Source: a virus. From it: DNA of 61,206 nucleotides. A program made the position numbers and the translations under genes. Positions 24,511 to 33,370 of the stretch are shown in pieces; position 1 is the stretch's first letter; each line of letters starts with the position of its first letter. The stretch spans positions 1 through 61,206 of IMG/VR virus record IMGVR_UViG_3300031857_000181; one strand, written 5' to 3'. Below the pieces are notes generated by a model that was not told the origin of the DNA, searched no databases, and saw nothing but the letters and a program-made list of their open reading frames with translations.

Positions 24511-25983
24511 ATGAAAAAAATAATAAAGTTAACGGAAAACCAATTAGCTAAATTGGTTAGAAATATAATCAAGGAAGATGAGGGATTACCAAATAAAGTA
24601 ATTCAGGGGATTGGTAAGGATAATTATGATTATAAGAGAGAAAATGGTAAATATTATACTAAATTGAAAACCTCTAATAATTGGATTAATGTAACAGGAA
24701 CAAAATACGAAGAAAATATTAGAAAATTAATTTTCAATGATTATGCAAATTCCCCATCCTCATCCCCGTCCCAATCATCGACAATTTCAAAAACAGTACC
24801 ATTTAAGAACACTACTGAAGGAAATGAATTTAGAAGTTGGGTTATTAAAAATTATCCCAATGTTGCTGCTGCGACAAGTTTAAGTCCAACAGGTGAGTAT
24901 AATAATAGTTATATAACAAACGCTTGGAATTATAAAGTCGGAAATGAAAGTGTTGGGGGAAAATTTTTATCTCATAAAAAAACTAATTCAAGTAACACTT
25001 CTAAAGGTTCTAATTTGTATGGTGTTGACCCATCATCAAGTAAAATATATAGTTCAAAATCAACTGAGTCCGAAGAAGATTGGTTAGGAATTAAGGGTTA
25101 TCAAAAACGTTCAATTGAATTAGCACCATTAGAATCAATTCCTCAAGTACTGAAGGGAGCTGCTGGTGATAGGATGAATAGAGAAATTCATTACATTAAT
25201 CAGAGATCTGAATATAAAGGGAAACCTTTTTTCATTATTGACCCTAGACTTAAACTTGTAGCGGCATTTGACGAATCACATAAATTTATAAGATTATCCC
25301 AAACCGTGGAAGGTGAGGATAAACAACCGACAAAACCTGTTACCTACCGTGAGTGGTGTGAAACGGCAGGATTCAAATGTAAGAATCCATCAACTAAATT
25401 GGACTGTTTTTGTTCTGGCGATTTGACTAAACAATATTATGTTTTATCAAAGATAGGTAAAAGGTCACTAAGTGCTGGTATTTATAAGGCTGGTGGTACA
25501 AGTTATCAATCTCATTATACCGGAGCCAAAAATGTTGATAATGTGATTAAAATAAAAACTCAATCAGGTCTTGAATTACCTTCAGCAATTCATGCTTTAG
25601 TTCCCATTTCAAATAGAATAGAGGCTGATGCAGAATTAAAAAAATATTTAGGGGATGCACAAAAAACCGGTAAAATTCCACAACAATATAATGACCTTAT
25701 TAATAATATGATTGGTAGTAAAAAATACGACTTATCTACAGGTTGTTTTAATGTTGACGCATCATTTGCAAATGATAGTAGAGTATTAGATATCGCCAAA
25801 AAAGGTGCGATGATATTTGTTATGTCTGAAGATAAAGATTATTATTTAGTACAAATGGATAACTCACAAGGAGCCGAATTCTTCAATGAACTTAAAGGAG
25901 AAAATGGATTCTGTAAAAAACCAACGTCAATCGCAACTCAAGTAGGTGGAGAACCTATTGATATAAGAAAAACAACTGCATAA
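24511..25983 (+). CDS. leader protein with L,D-transpeptidase-like catalytic domain
   Basis: The leader MKKIIKLTENQLAKLVRNIIKED carries I-K-E. A Ser/Thr-rich linker (about 80-95 and 158-190) leads to a domain at about 235-480 with SAIHALVP (H361) and STGCFNV (C412). This is the His...S-x-GC arrangement of L,D-transpeptidases and the related murein transpeptidase catalytic-domain family, which remodel peptidoglycan cross-links. The gene at 26013 has the same domain behind a signal peptide, and the two converge. Packaged wall enzyme is an inference. Confidence 0.75.
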   Translation: MKKIIKLTENQLAKLVRNIIKEDEGLPNKVIQGIGKDNYDYKRENGKYYTKLKTSNNWINVTGTKYEENIRKLIFNDYANSPSSSPSQSSTISKTVPFKNTTEGNEFRSWVIKNYPNVAAATSLSPTGEYNNSYITNAWNYKVGNESVGGKFLSHKKTNSSNTSKGSNLYGVDPSSSKIYSSKSTESEEDWLGIKGYQKRSIELAPLESIPQVLKGAAGDRMNREIHYINQRSEYKGKPFFIIDPRLKLVAAFDESHKFIRLSQTVEGEDKQPTKPVTYREWCETAGFKCKNPSTKLDCFCSGDLTKQYYVLSKIGKRSLSAGIYKAGGTSYQSHYTGAKNVDNVIKIKTQSGLELPSAIHALVPISNRIEADAELKKYLGDAQKTGKIPQQYNDLINNMIGSKKYDLSTGCFNVDASFANDSRVLDIAKKGAMIFVMSEDKDYYLVQMDNSQGAEFFNELKGENGFCKKPTSIATQVGGEPIDIRKTTA

Positions 25984-25988
25984 AAAAA

Positions 25989-26012
25989 AACACCACATTG
26001 TGGTGTTTTTTT
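25989..26012. terminator. bidirectional terminator
   Basis: AACACCACA (25989-25997) pairs with TGTGGTGTT (25999-26007), with A- and T-runs on both sides. It serves the convergent genes 24511 and 26013. Confidence 0.88.
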
Positions 26013-26849
26013 TTATTTGACTAAATAATTATTTGTATTTTCACCGATAACAAAAACTAATGAATTAACTGATTCATTTTTAGTTAGTTCTATAAATTTT
26101 TCGGGTACATTAATACAACCGAAAGAATTGTTAAAAGTACCGTTATTAATATTGTTTAGAACAACATTTCTAAAAGAATTAGGTACATTAATTTCATCAA
26201 AATTATTCCCAACTAACGATACTAGATTATTCATATTTTTAATTCTGTATTCACTTTTGTAAAGACTATGTATTGCTAATGCTAAATTTTTACCATCTAA
26301 GGTATTAATATTAAAAGTATTTTCACCTTTTCCTACGAATCCGTTGCTATGAAATTTTTTTGTAATCTGATAAACCCCTTTTGGAAAAAATCTACATTGA
26401 GTTTTTGCTAAATGAGTATATACCAAACTATTAGAATAATGTCTTTTTTTACCTGTTATATCGACATACTGTTTTTTATTATCGTCCCATTTAAACCCAA
26501 TGTCAATTACGTGTTCATACCATGTCTTTAAAGAACCATCAATCTTACTTTCATTTTGTTTATCAAAACCATCGATTGTTGGTGATTTTGCAACAAAATC
26601 ACCTTTTTTATCAAAGAAGAAAATCAGATTTTCTCTTGTATCCACAATAAAAAAAGATTTATTTTGATATTTTTCAGATTTTCTAACAAGAATATATTGA
26701 TTAGTAATTCGTTCAGGCATCCCTAATTTAATCAAAGAATCTCTATTTATGTTTGGTTCAACAAAAGTTAGTTTGTTGATTACCCCATTAATTTTTATTG
26801 TATAAAAAGAGATAGATAAAACACTCAGGATTAGAAGTAATTTACTCAT
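26013..26849 (-). CDS. exported L,D-transpeptidase-like protein
   Basis: An N-terminal hydrophobic segment (SKLLLILSVLSISFYTI) acts as signal peptide or anchor. The domain matches that of 24511: FFIVDTRENLIFFFD corresponds to FIIDPRLKLVAAFD. LAIHSLY carries H194 and NSFGCINV carries C245. It would act on periplasmic peptidoglycan during infection. The neighbouring twin with a leader instead of a signal peptide suggests one form made in the cell and one delivered by the virion. Confidence 0.78.
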   Translation of the reverse strand: MSKLLLILSVLSISFYTIKINGVINKLTFVEPNINRDSLIKLGMPERITNQYILVRKSEKYQNKSFFIVDTRENLIFFFDKKGDFVAKSPTIDGFDKQNESKIDGSLKTWYEHVIDIGFKWDDNKKQYVDITGKKRHYSNSLVYTHLAKTQCRFFPKGVYQITKKFHSNGFVGKGENTFNINTLDGKNLALAIHSLYKSEYRIKNMNNLVSLVGNNFDEINVPNSFRNVVLNNINNGTFNNSFGCINVPEKFIELTKNESVNSLVFVIGENTNNYLVK

Positions 26850-26954
26850 GGTTATTGTGGTTTTAAATGTACCTTACAAAGGTAAATAGATTTTATCAAA
26901 TAAAAAAGGATAATAATTTTTTTCTAAATATTTATTAAAAATAAAAATAATCAC

Positions 26955-27350
26955 ATGAAAAAAATAATACGATTAACGGAAACTGATTTAATTAAATTAG
27001 TAAAAAGAGTTATTAGTGAACAACCTAGAGCTTATAATGACCCTGCTCTTTTAAATGTTGAAAACGAATTGTTAAATTTAGGGTTTAAATATAAACGTGA
27101 TAGATCATCACACAAATTTGAATATATTTTAGGTCAAAATCTTATTAGAGTAATTGTAAATACTAGTGAGAAAAACCCATATTCTGTATTATCAATAATT
27201 ACTAACTCTAATTATATACCAAAACCAGGGTATGAAAAAGATAGTTGGGATGAAACAATTACCGATATAAATAAAGAATATTCTGAAAATGAATATAAAC
27301 AACTTCTTTCCGATGTCTCAAAATCAAAACAAAAAATTAAGACAGCGTAA
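26955..27350 (+). CDS. leader protein, 131 aa
   Basis: The leader MKKIIRLTETDLIKLVKRVISEQ carries I-S-E, the same class as 33889. A body with DPALLNVENELLNLGFKYKRD and an LIRVIVNTSEKNPYSVLS strand region follows. No family recognised. Confidence 0.85.
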   Translation: MKKIIRLTETDLIKLVKRVISEQPRAYNDPALLNVENELLNLGFKYKRDRSSHKFEYILGQNLIRVIVNTSEKNPYSVLSIITNSNYIPKPGYEKDSWDETITDINKEYSENEYKQLLSDVSKSKQKIKTA

Positions 27351-27374
27351 GAATGACTTTAAATAATTAAAAAA

Positions 27375-27485
27375 ATGGCGAAGAACAGAAGAAATACAAG
27401 ATCATTTGTAAAAAGTAAAAAGTCTAGAAATAAAACCTATAAGATGATGAATAAAAATCGAGAGGTTTTAAAAAGTTGTAACTAA
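27375..27485 (+). CDS. very small basic protein, 36 aa
   Basis: The frame ATG...TAA encodes MAKNRRNTRSFVKSKKSRNK followed by 16 more residues, strongly basic. It follows 26955 by 24 bp and precedes a hairpin. Nucleic-acid binding is plausible from charge alone. Confidence 0.55.
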   Translation: MAKNRRNTRSFVKSKKSRNKTYKMMNKNREVLKSCN

Positions 27486-27487
27486 AT

Positions 27488-27522
27488 AATATCCCCCATT
27501 TGATTTACATTTGGGGGATATT
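27488..27522 (+). terminator. hairpin, likely terminator
   Basis: AATATCCCCCA (27488-27498) pairs with TGGGGGATATT (27512-27522). The 3' arm carries the TATTTATAT box of the next gene, as at 20372. Confidence 0.65.
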
Positions 27523-27540
27523 TATATAAAAAAGATAAAA

Positions 27541-27876
27541 ATGAAATATATTATAACTGAGAATAAACTTCATAGTTTAATTACGAAGGTATTAACCAAA
27601 GAATTTCCTGAAATTGTCGAGATTGACTTTGGCAGTAAAAAGGTAATGTTGGCATCCAAAACAGAAAAATTTAACCCTGGGGACACCATAGAAGTGACTA
27701 TAATAAAGGTTACGGTGGATAATAGAGACAGACGGATTATGTTCAGTGATTTGAAAGAGATGTATAGTGATATTAGAAAATCAGTTGATTCTTATTTTAC
27801 ACTCGGCATGGAGGAATATGGTTCACCATATGATCTTGAATTATACGTTTTGGAAAAAAATAAAAAATTCGGTTGA
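27541..27876 (+). CDS. leader protein, 111 aa
   Basis: I chose the ATG at 27541 (MKYIITENKLHSLITKVLTKE), because upstream codons lie in the hairpin and promoter box. The body has two strand-rich segments (EIVEIDFGSKKVMLAS, DTIEVTIIKVTVD) and a helical end. Unknown function. The next gene starts 1 bp after its stop. Confidence 0.82.
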   Translation: MKYIITENKLHSLITKVLTKEFPEIVEIDFGSKKVMLASKTEKFNPGDTIEVTIIKVTVDNRDRRIMFSDLKEMYSDIRKSVDSYFTLGMEEYGSPYDLELYVLEKNKKFG

Positions 27877-27877
27877 T

Positions 27878-28267
27878 ATGAGAATAGAAAAAACCATTAA
27901 AATAATTTTGAGGGAAACTATGGAAGAAAAGTTACAGAAACTTTTTGATGATTATATTAGTGAATATGAGAATTTAATTCAAGATGAAAAAGAATATGAG
28001 GATGAGGATTATGATATATATACCTCTCTTGTATTTTTTAAAAAAAATGAAGATGGTGAAATTGATGATGATGACTGGGAGGATGACAATTATGTGCTCA
28101 AAATAATTCCTATTGATAAATGGGGTGAAAAATTCAATTTAGAATATAGTACATGGGAATTAAAAGGTGGATTATCTACCTTTGGGAAAAGAATTTTTGA
28201 AAAACATTTGAAACCTTGGTTTGAGAAAACATATAAAATCAAAGTTGAAAATGTTTATCCTGTTTAA
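27878..28267 (+). CDS. leader protein, 129 aa
   Basis: I chose the ATG at 27878 (MRIEKTIKIILRETMEEKL), which restores the IILRE leader and removes overlap with the previous gene. The body is very acidic. Unknown function. Confidence 0.82.
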   Translation: MRIEKTIKIILRETMEEKLQKLFDDYISEYENLIQDEKEYEDEDYDIYTSLVFFKKNEDGEIDDDDWEDDNYVLKIIPIDKWGEKFNLEYSTWELKGGLSTFGKRIFEKHLKPWFEKTYKIKVENVYPV

Positions 28268-28354
28268 TTGTTTTGTGACTTTACTTATTCGTCCAAGATA
28301 TTTATAATGTAATGGGGCGGAATGAAATAGGGAAAGAAAAACAAAAAAACATCT

Positions 28355-28957
28355 ATGAGAGCATTATTATTAGTAGTAGTGTTGTGTTTAATAGTATCAG
28401 GAGACACTAGTTATCCACAAACATTACAAAAAGAAAATGATATTCCAGAGGTTACAAATGAAACTTTTGCAAAACAAATATCTAACAATTATAATCCAGA
28501 AACAGAACATCCATTTGTTGAGTTTTGTGATAAACACCAAGAAATTGCAATATACTATCATATAGAGTGTGGGATTCCTGTAAGTATTCAATTAGCTCAA
28601 GCCATTACTGAAAGTGGTGGAGGTAATTCAGAATTAGGAAAAGTCGCGAATAATCTATTTGGTATGAAATATTATAAGGAATTATTCAAAGGAGATTTTT
28701 ACACATCACCTGGTGGGACTCAATGGAGAAAATATGACTCATTTGAGGAATCATTCGAGGATCATGCAAATTTCTTACATACGTATTATGGGCATGCGGT
28801 TGGTAAGAATTGGTTATATTGGGTGAATCATTGTGGAGGTTATGGTGGACCTGGATATTGGAAACATATTGGTAATGTTATCGAAAAATATAAATTATAT
28901 GAGTACGATAATATTGTTGATTTTAATATAAAAAACAAAAAAACTTATAATTTATGA
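28355..28957 (+). CDS. exported glucosaminidase (GH73-like)
   Basis: A signal peptide (RALLLVVVLCLIVSG) is followed by a domain with IQLAQAITESGGGNSELG (E86) and NNLFGMK. These are the signatures of FlgJ/GH73-type N-acetylglucosaminidases, which cut peptidoglycan glycan strands. The later DSFEESFEDHANFL stretch is also typical. At 200 residues it is a single catalytic domain. It likely acts in the periplasm at lysis. Confidence 0.88.
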   Translation: MRALLLVVVLCLIVSGDTSYPQTLQKENDIPEVTNETFAKQISNNYNPETEHPFVEFCDKHQEIAIYYHIECGIPVSIQLAQAITESGGGNSELGKVANNLFGMKYYKELFKGDFYTSPGGTQWRKYDSFEESFEDHANFLHTYYGHAVGKNWLYWVNHCGGYGGPGYWKHIGNVIEKYKLYEYDNIVDFNIKNKKTYNL

Positions 28958-29139
28958 CAGAACAACAAAAAGCAACATTATACGGTAATCTGTTAAATGA
29001 GCACACAAGACTTTTTAACCAAATAAGTCTCATTAAGAGTGAAAATTTGGAGATGAATCCACAACAGATGAAACAGGTGAGAGAATTGGAGATGAAACAA
29101 GCTCAAATTATGGAACAGGTAAGAAAAATGTTTAACTAA
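28954..29139 (+). CDS. small coiled-coil protein, 61 aa
   Basis: An all-helical protein rich in Gln, Glu and Met (MTEQQKATLYGNLLNEHTRL...). It overlaps the glucosaminidase stop by 4 bp, so it is co-translated. It may be a partner or regulator of lysis, by position only. Confidence 0.75.
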   Translation: MTEQQKATLYGNLLNEHTRLFNQISLIKSENLEMNPQQMKQVRELEMKQAQIMEQVRKMFN

Positions 29140-29141
29140 AT

Positions 29142-29169
29142 AAAAACCCCTCTTTTATGAGGGGTTTTT
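29142..29169. terminator. bidirectional terminator
   Basis: AAAAACCCCTC (29142-29152) pairs with GAGGGGTTTTT (29159-29169). It lies between convergent genes. Confidence 0.9.
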
Positions 29170-30000
29170 TTATGAGATTTCTCCTGTTATTTTTTTATAA
29201 TATTGTTTTGCTTTTTCTCTTTTCAGAGGAATTCCGGTTACGGCAACAGGATTAGTACTGTTAGCGTAATATTCCCAACTATGTCCAGGTCCAGCATTTT
29301 GTCTAAACGCTTCTTGAAATGCTTTTTCAAAGTCACTGATATCCTTTATTTTTTTAAAATAACAAGATAATGCTTTGGCGGCGTTTGATGGATCTTCCAT
29401 TAGTTCAGGATTTGACACAAAACTAATACCTGTACAATCTTGGGCGGCTTTATAATTTCCTTTGAAGGTAATTCCGTTGAATCCTCTGCCAACATACAAG
29501 TATCCTTCGTCAGGAGCATTTCCATACATTCCACCATATACAGCATCGAAAAACAATTTATCTGATTTTTTTATTCTGTTTAATTGACTATCTGACATCT
29601 TACCTAATTTGGATGGGAAAATTGCTCGTATTCTACCATTTGAGGTGTTCTTATAACTAGCTTCCTTAAACGTCTTGAATCCGCTTTCACCACCAACAAC
29701 ACCCATCACACCAGCAGCGGCTTCATCCGTGAATCCATCTTCTTTAAGTTGTTCAAAAACGATTTGTTCATTTGTATTTAATCCTTTAACGTCTGATACT
29801 GAAATTTTCTTTTTTTCATCTTCAGAGTCTTCAGTATCTGAAGATTCACTGTCAGTTGATTCGTCATCTTCTTTTTCTTTTTCTATAGGTAAAAATAAAT
29901 CTATAGCCCTTTCTAATTTTGACATAGATTCATCTTCTGATAACAAATATAATTTTCTGATGTGTTTTTTATCTTCTTCAGTAATAATAAATTTTTTCAT
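29170..30000 (-). CDS. leader-bearing phage tail lysozyme-like protein
   Basis: Starting at the ATG at 30000, the leader is MKKFIITEEDKKHIRKLYLLSED (L-S-E). A highly acidic Ser/Asp/Glu linker (about 44-65) leads to a lysozyme-like domain with DEAAAGVMGVVGGESGFK (E105), as in phage tail lysozymes and related muramidases. Later motifs include GYLYVGRGFNGITFKGNY. It probably opens the wall during entry or lysis. The leader again suggests virion packaging. Confidence 0.8.
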   Translation of the reverse strand: MKKFIITEEDKKHIRKLYLLSEDESMSKLERAIDLFLPIEKEKEDDESTDSESSDTEDSEDEKKKISVSDVKGLNTNEQIVFEQLKEDGFTDEAAAGVMGVVGGESGFKTFKEASYKNTSNGRIRAIFPSKLGKMSDSQLNRIKKSDKLFFDAVYGGMYGNAPDEGYLYVGRGFNGITFKGNYKAAQDCTGISFVSNPELMEDPSNAAKALSCYFKKIKDISDFEKAFQEAFRQNAGPGHSWEYYANSTNPVAVTGIPLKREKAKQYYKKITGEIS

Positions 30001-30032
30001 TAAACTATTTTTATAATAAATATCATATAAAA

Positions 30033-30060
30033 AAAAAGGTGTTCGATAGAACACCTTTTT
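30033..30060. terminator. terminator
   Basis: AAAAAGGTGTTC (30033-30044) pairs with GAACACCTTTTT (30049-30060). It ends the 30064 minus-strand gene. Confidence 0.88.
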
Positions 30061-30063
30061 AAA

Positions 30064-31290
30064 TTATTTAATGATTTTATACGTTTCAGTATTTCCATTG
30101 GTTTTTATAACTGCGTTATACATTCCAGGACTCAGATTTTTTGTATTAATTTCAAATTTATTAGTAATACCGAATTGGAATGAGTTTGATAAAACTTCTT
30201 TACCTATACTATCATAAATTTTTAATTCACAAGGTCCGAAATAATCCCCAAGATTTTGAATTTTTATAAAATCATTAAATGGGTTCGGATGTAGAATAAT
30301 TTTATTAATATAATCTTTAACCTGTACTACTGAGATATTAGAATAATGATGATTATCAAGTTCAACCATCTTTAACCTGTAGTAGGTGTATCCATTATAA
30401 ATAGGTGATTCGTCAACAAATTGGTAATCATATGTTCCGATTTCGGTGGGATAAACAACACCTATTGAATCAAAATTATATGCGTCAGTTGATTTCTCAA
30501 TAATAAAATATTCACCAGGTAAGGTAGTATTTGCTCTCCAACTAACTATTACGTCTTTATTATTTTTATCGTATTCAGTTCCAAAATAGATGAGTTGGAT
30601 TGGGAAAATGGTACAATCATAAATTTCTTCAAGTAGTACGTTATCTATCCACCACTCTTCACCTGCTGAATTTACACGACAAAGTATATCAACAGCGATT
30701 TGAGTTGGTCCAGGAGGAATTGTTAACTGTATTACAGAAAATCCATCACCAGTTGCAGTTCTATTACCTCCAGCGACTGGTGTGTAAAAAGTGGCAACCC
30801 CATTTGCGGTTTTACTTGCAACACCTAAAGTATTATAATCCCAAGTTGCATTACCAAAACCACGAATACGCATTTCACCAAAATATGTTATTCCACCATC
30901 TGTACTTAGTTGAACTTCCACAAAATCTGTATTATCAACACCTCGTGTTGTTGCAGTGGGTCCTGAAAATACATAAGACGCTAATCTAAAAGAGAATCTA
31001 TGGGTTGAAGTTGGGTTGAGTCCGTTAATGTTTGGCATAACATACCAATCTTGTTCTAAACCCGAAGTACCGTTACCTGCGCCATAGATTACAGCACTAA
31101 GATTTGGTGATACTGAAGCGTTATTAAAAAAACCAGTATTAGTGGTTGTGGTATTTGGAGGGGTTCTCCACCAATCACCACTCCAATTAAAAGTTTCCAT
31201 ATTATCAAAAGCGATAGTATCAATACAAGTTTGAGACTTTCCAAAGAAACTTGTTAAACATAAAAGTAATAAAAGGATTGTTTTTTTCAT
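30064..31290 (-). CDS. secreted protein with type IX secretion sorting domain
   Basis: A 408-residue protein with a signal peptide (KKTILLLLLCLTSFFGKSQ), a beta-sandwich region resembling cell-surface adhesion or choice-of-anchor domains (about 20-220), and a fibronectin-like segment with ANTTLPGEYFIIEKS (about 250-330). The C-terminal 75 residues (ILHPNPFNDFIKI...GMYNAVIKTNG...YKIIK) are a type IX sorting domain. Such proteins cross the inner membrane by Sec and the outer membrane by the host type IX machine. A phage-encoded cargo of this kind would be displayed or released by the infected cell. Confidence 0.85.
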   Translation of the reverse strand: MKKTILLLLLCLTSFFGKSQTCIDTIAFDNMETFNWSGDWWRTPPNTTTTNTGFFNNASVSPNLSAVIYGAGNGTSGLEQDWYVMPNINGLNPTSTHRFSFRLASYVFSGPTATTRGVDNTDFVEVQLSTDGGITYFGEMRIRGFGNATWDYNTLGVASKTANGVATFYTPVAGGNRTATGDGFSVIQLTIPPGPTQIAVDILCRVNSAGEEWWIDNVLLEEIYDCTIFPIQLIYFGTEYDKNNKDVIVSWRANTTLPGEYFIIEKSTDAYNFDSIGVVYPTEIGTYDYQFVDESPIYNGYTYYRLKMVELDNHHYSNISVVQVKDYINKIILHPNPFNDFIKIQNLGDYFGPCELKIYDSIGKEVLSNSFQFGITNKFEINTKNLSPGMYNAVIKTNGNTETYKIIK

Positions 31291-31301
31291 AAGTTAGTTT
31301 T

Positions 31302-31727
31302 TTAATAAATATTAGTAACTTCCACTTCAAAAATTAACTTTTGTCCTGCTAGTGGGTGGTTGGCATCAATAGTTACAGTTTCCTCATCAACTTCCCATAC
31401 TTTTACAATTATAGGACCTCTTGATGAGTTACCTTGTAGGGTTTCACCTACTTGTACATTTTCGGGGAATTGATTTTTATTAACTTTAGTTCTAAGTTCA
31501 GGGTTATATTCACCATAAGCGTGTTCTGGATCAATTTCAATTACTTTTGATTCTCCAGTACTCATTTCAAGTAATCCGTTCTCAAATCCTGAAATTAGTT
31601 GACCTTCACCTAATTTAGCTTCTAATGGTTCTCTTCCTTCGGTAAGAGATGTGTCGAAAATTGTACCATCTACCAATTTTCCTGTGTAATTGACTGTAAC
31701 GGTGTCACCAAGTTTAACTTTTCTCAT
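31302..31727 (-). CDS. FKBP-type peptidyl-prolyl isomerase, SlyD-like
   Basis: Residues 1-70 hold the FKBP core (VTVNYTGKLVDGTIFDTS, GEGQLISGFENGLLEMS). The inserted flap domain (about 70-125) and return strand (HPLAGQKLIFEVEV) define the SlyD type. The protein has 141 residues and lacks SlyD's metal-binding tail. It catalyses proline isomerisation and acts as a folding helper, probably for phage proteins, as does the DnaK encoded here. Confidence 0.92.
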   Translation of the reverse strand: MRKVKLGDTVTVNYTGKLVDGTIFDTSLTEGREPLEAKLGEGQLISGFENGLLEMSTGESKVIEIDPEHAYGEYNPELRTKVNKNQFPENVQVGETLQGNSSRGPIIVKVWEVDEETVTIDANHPLAGQKLIFEVEVTNIY

Positions 31728-31765
31728 TTTTAATAATTTTTAAGTTTAATAATAATTTGTTTTTT

Positions 31766-32041
31766 TTAGTTAGTCAAATCAAAAGATGTTTGTAACATAA
31801 AACTTTCATTTCTGAATCCAAAACTAGACCAAGCATCTTCGAACATATAAAAAATACCACTAGATCCAACTTCTTCAAATAAATTCAAGTCCCCGACATA
31901 TATTTTACAACTGATAATATACATTTTTTTATTTGTACTGAAAATTATGTTTTCAACATCGACATAACTACCATTACCATAAAGGATTTCCAAATCTTTT
32001 TTGAATAATTTATTTATATAAATGATAAACCCTTTCTTCAT
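31766..32041 (-). CDS. hypothetical protein, 91 aa
   Basis: It starts MKKGFIIYINKLFKKDLEIL; strands alternate with short helices. There is no leader with an (I/L)xE site. It lies 38 bp upstream of the FKBP gene on the same strand. Function unknown. Confidence 0.75.
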   Translation of the reverse strand: MKKGFIIYINKLFKKDLEILYGNGSYVDVENIIFSTNKKMYIISCKIYVGDLNLFEEVGSSGIFYMFEDAWSSFGFRNESFMLQTSFDLTN

Positions 32042-32087
32042 GTGAAAAAAATATATAAATTTGTTGATAACATCAATATTTATAAAT

Positions 32088-32390
32088 ATGAAACGAATAA
32101 TAATAACCGAATCACAAAAAGACGAGATTCTAAAAAAATACAGTGAAGCTGACGATAAACTTATGATTTATCTAAGAAGAAATTTTCCTGCCGTTGAACA
32201 TCCTGAACATATACAAGATATAATGGGTAAATATAGAATAATGATTAGTGATAAGTCTTATCCCGTTATTAATAACTTTGGTTATATAGTTAAAAAAATA
32301 GACAGTTATATCATACATGAATTTCCGGATTTGGATGACAAAAAAAGAAGACAAACGATAAAAAAATACGTAAAACATTTTGAGTATTAA
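32088..32390 (+). CDS. leader protein, 100 aa
   Basis: I chose the ATG at 32088 (MKRIIITESQKDEILKKYSEAD), 2 nt after a TATTTATAA box. The body contains IYLRRNFPAVEHPEHIQDIM and a basic C-terminal helix. Function unknown. Confidence 0.82.
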   Translation: MKRIIITESQKDEILKKYSEADDKLMIYLRRNFPAVEHPEHIQDIMGKYRIMISDKSYPVINNFGYIVKKIDSYIIHEFPDLDDKKRRQTIKKYVKHFEY

Positions 32391-32450
32391 AATTTAAATC
32401 CTATTTTTGTGTCACAATCATTAGTTCACAACATAAATCTTATACCAACT

Positions 32451-32702
32451 ATGAAAAGAGATTCTTTGGATCAGTACACTTGGCTTATGAAAGTTCTTGA
32501 TTCTTGCGAAAATACGGCTCAGATTGAAACTTCTGAGAGACTTTTTGAGTTGTATATGAAAAAGTGGAAAAATGACATAAGTGAAAAGAATGTAATCCTC
32601 CTTTCAAACAACTTTGAAAAAGAAAAGAAGGGACAACTTTCAAAAGTAACAAGAAAGAATAAGTCATTTTTCTCAAAAATGTCACAATTTTTCTTATTCT
32701 AA
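32451..32702 (+). CDS. hypothetical protein, 83 aa
   Basis: I prefer the ATG at 32451 (MKRDSLDQYTWLMKVLDSC) over a GTG at 32409, since the residues between look unlike a protein start. It is helical, with a basic C-terminus (KKGQLSKVTRKNKSFFSK). It lies 9 bp before the next gene. Function unknown. Confidence 0.65.
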   Translation: MKRDSLDQYTWLMKVLDSCENTAQIETSERLFELYMKKWKNDISEKNVILLSNNFEKEKKGQLSKVTRKNKSFFSKMSQFFLF

Positions 32703-32711
32703 TACAAATAT

Positions 32712-33269
32712 ATGAGTTACAATTATACTTGGTATGGTAGATTATGTTCATACCTATTTAGAGACTTACCCAACTTTTTAAAAAACATTTGGAAGTTCAG
32801 AAAAGCCTTATGGAGTCATCATTGGTGGGATTCTTATGGTACTTTATTCTTTATTGAGATTGGTGTTGAAGATATATCCAAAAATCTTGAAACCAAAGGG
32901 AATGAAGTTGAACATAGTAGACTCAAGAAAGTTGAAAAAATGAGTAGGGTTGTTGAAATCCTTAAAAATATCCGTGATTATAGATACCATGATATTGTTG
33001 AGATTGAATTGGGTCGCAAATATGATACAGAAAATATAAAATTTATTCCGTTTGAAGGGAACTCAGAGTTACATGAATTGGTTGATTATAATAATGAAGA
33101 ACAAAAAGAGTTCAACAGAAAATTTTTCAAAAGGGTAACTGAATTGGAAGAACAAGAATGGGTTGAACTTTGGACGATAATGAAAGGACAAGATTATACA
33201 ACCTTTGATAAGGAAAAAGATTTTGATGAACAATTTGACGGATCTGGTTTAAGAGGTTGGTGGGATTAA
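32712..33269 (+). CDS. conserved phage protein ending in GSGLRGWWD
   Basis: The 185-residue protein is aromatic-rich at the N-terminus (YNYTWYGRLCSYLFRDLPNF) and helical in the middle, with a distinctive FDGSGLRGWWD end. I recall this end from hypothetical proteins of large phages. It has no leader and no membrane segment. Role unknown. Confidence 0.82.
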   Translation: MSYNYTWYGRLCSYLFRDLPNFLKNIWKFRKALWSHHWWDSYGTLFFIEIGVEDISKNLETKGNEVEHSRLKKVEKMSRVVEILKNIRDYRYHDIVEIELGRKYDTENIKFIPFEGNSELHELVDYNNEEQKEFNRKFFKRVTELEEQEWVELWTIMKGQDYTTFDKEKDFDEQFDGSGLRGWWD

Positions 33270-33298
33270 AATTTTTTTAAAAAAAGTGATAGTATTTT

Positions 33299-33328
33299 TT
33301 TGATTTAATTAAAAAGTCTATATTTTTG
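33299..33328 (+). promoter_or_regulatory. Bacteroidota-type promoter
   Basis: TTTG (33299-33302), 18 nt, TATTTTTG (33321-33328). It is followed 43 nt later by the ATG at 33371. Confidence 0.6.
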
Positions 33329-33370
33329 TAATTGTAATAAGAATTCATCACAACTTAAAAACACAATATT

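Noticed and set aside
30600-30989. A 129-residue plus-strand frame inside the type IX cargo gene
   Set aside because: It is an antisense shadow of a well-supported gene with a signal peptide and sorting domain.
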